From the NCBI RefSeq assembly GCF_014384885.1, contig NZ_JACRST010000028.1, forward strand, positions 1 through 21,664: a stretch of 21,664 bases of DNA. Reading direction: 5' to 3'. Below the pieces are notes generated by a model. The model was not told where the DNA came from. It made no database searches and saw only the letters and a list, made by a program, of their open reading frames with translations. Source of the stretch: Ligaoa zhengdingensis. GTDB lineage: Bacteria; Bacillota; Clostridia; Oscillospirales; Ruminococcaceae. The position numbers were made by a program, and so were the translations under genes. Of the stretch, positions 20,790 to 21,664 are shown one piece after another (position 1 is the first letter of the stretch; every line of letters starts with the position of its first letter).

Positions 20790-21664
20790 TGCAAGGTGCG
20801 CCTGGCCCCGCCTGGGCCTGAGCGCTTTAGTTTATACCCTGCCTTGCAGCTACGGCCAGAGCGTTTGCGCACTGTAGCGCAACCGGCCCGGTTTGGCCCT
20901 GGCCAGTAAGGGTTTGCTGCTATTTACTGGCTTCGGGTACAGTGTTTTGCGCACTGCCGTGCGCCTGCCTCGGCACCGCCCCGGGCGCATGTCCGGCGGG
21001 GTTGCGCCCCCGCGCGACGCCATCCTTTTGGTACGCGCCAAAAGGATGCAAAAGCGCGCCAAAGGGCGTTCCCCCCTTTGGCATCCCCCCTGGGGCGGAG
21101 TAGACGGCCTGCGCTGTCTTTACCGGTTCTCACAAGTGCCCTCGGCACCCGCCCGCGAGTCGCTTCGTGAAAATTTCGTGGGGCCCACTCGCTCCACGCG
21201 GGCGGCTGTCCCGCTGCGGCTGCGCCGAGCGGGATTCCCTCGGGTAATGCCCGCATCTACTCAGCCGTTCCCCGCTTGCCCTAGATCCTCCGCCCCCCGT
21301 GGCCCAAGGCGCGGCATAACAATGCAAAGCGCTTTCCTGACCCAGAGCCAAAAATTAAGCGGTGCGGTGCCTGCTCGCCGTGCAGGCGTCGCCCGAGGGC
21401 ACCCCGTAAGGGGCAATGGTTCGTGGGAGCGAAGCGCCGGGTATGCACCCGGCGGCGTTACCGGGGATAGCACCGTACAAATTGCAGGGCACCCTACCCG
21501 AAGCCGCTGGCCCTGTGCGCGGGTTGCACCTTGCACAACGCAAGTGCCAACCCGGATTGCCTGCCGGCGCTGCCGGCCCGGGCGCACAACGGGGGTTTTC
21601 AAAGGGGTGCCCCCTTTGACACGTTTTTCCTGCCTTTTGACGTGTATCAAAAGGCAGTCGTCGT
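20790..21664. repeat. Large noncoding mosaic repeat, copy B (continues past window end)
   Basis: Copy B shares with copy A the forward left module (about 20950-21090; hairpins 21021-21048 and 21058-21082), core segments (about 21225-21295 and 21345-21440) and the inverted right module (hairpins 21599-21619 and 21630-21657), cut by the window end at TCGTCGT. It differs by inserts, such as a CCAGTAA/TTACTGG hairpin near 20905-20932. The segment GCAAGTGCCAACCCGGATTG near 21541 corresponds to one near 11093 in copy A at a different relative place. No gene is supported in this stretch. Confidence 0.8.

Overview
The window is GC-rich DNA from a spore-forming, strictly anaerobic clostridial Firmicute, most likely of the Oscillospiraceae/Ruminococcaceae type. 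This is inferred from gene content: the germination hydrolase SleB, a spoVAC-spoVAD-spoVAE operon, a one-chain pyruvate:ferredoxin oxidoreductase, a T-box in front of hisS-aspS, sigma-A promoters of the TTGACA-17-TATAAT type and AGGAGG ribosome binding sites. No phage, transposase or CRISPR array is visible.

Layout. 1-200: two tandem strong promoters and a leader firing leftward out of the window, probably for an rRNA operon. 339-470 (-): a 43-aa membrane peptide. 606-1313 (+): sleB. 1304-1540: a short copy of a GC-rich repeat. 1544-2254 (-): a TtcA-like tRNA thiolase. 2435-3467 (+): the rplM-rpsI transcription unit with promoter, leader and terminator. 3472-3708 (-): a small XRE regulator. 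3895-4872: three tandem copies of a roughly 327-bp type I toxin-antitoxin module, each with a 26-aa holin-like toxin on the minus strand and a convergent antisense RNA on the plus strand. 4927-6276 (-): a CNNM/CBS-domain transporter-like protein. 6693-10229 (+): nifJ. 10343-10757 (+): a self-contained unit with a structured leader and a 50-aa ORF. 10770-11790: a roughly 1-kb noncoding mosaic repeat bounded by inverted hairpin modules. 11799-16139 (-): the hisS-aspS-lipoprotein-SGNH hydrolase operon behind a T-box. 16540-17761 (-): minD-like and mgsA. 17874-18251 (-): a NusG domain II protein. 18427-20501 (+): spoVAC, spoVAD, spoVAE and a 51-aa ORF. 20553-20705 (-): a small membrane peptide. 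20790-21664: a second large copy of the mosaic repeat, cut by the window end.

Most protein genes are ordinary housekeeping or sporulation genes. The parts that stand out are (i) the triple toxin/antisense array, whose promoters, terminators and SD-masking hairpin can all be read directly, and (ii) a dispersed, modular, apparently noncoding repeat family with compensatory changes in its hairpins. Several short genes (26-51 aa) with good ribosome binding sites would be missed by length-limited gene finders. They are the 43-aa peptide, the three toxins, the 50-aa orphan, the 51-aa spoVA-linked ORF and the 50-aa membrane peptide.

How genes work together: spoVAC/AD/AE (dipicolinate channel) and sleB (cortex hydrolysis) act in spore formation and germination. 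hisS and aspS are co-transcribed and appear to respond to uncharged tRNA-Asp. rplM and rpsI form the standard ribosomal pair. All function calls rest on motif reading without database searches.
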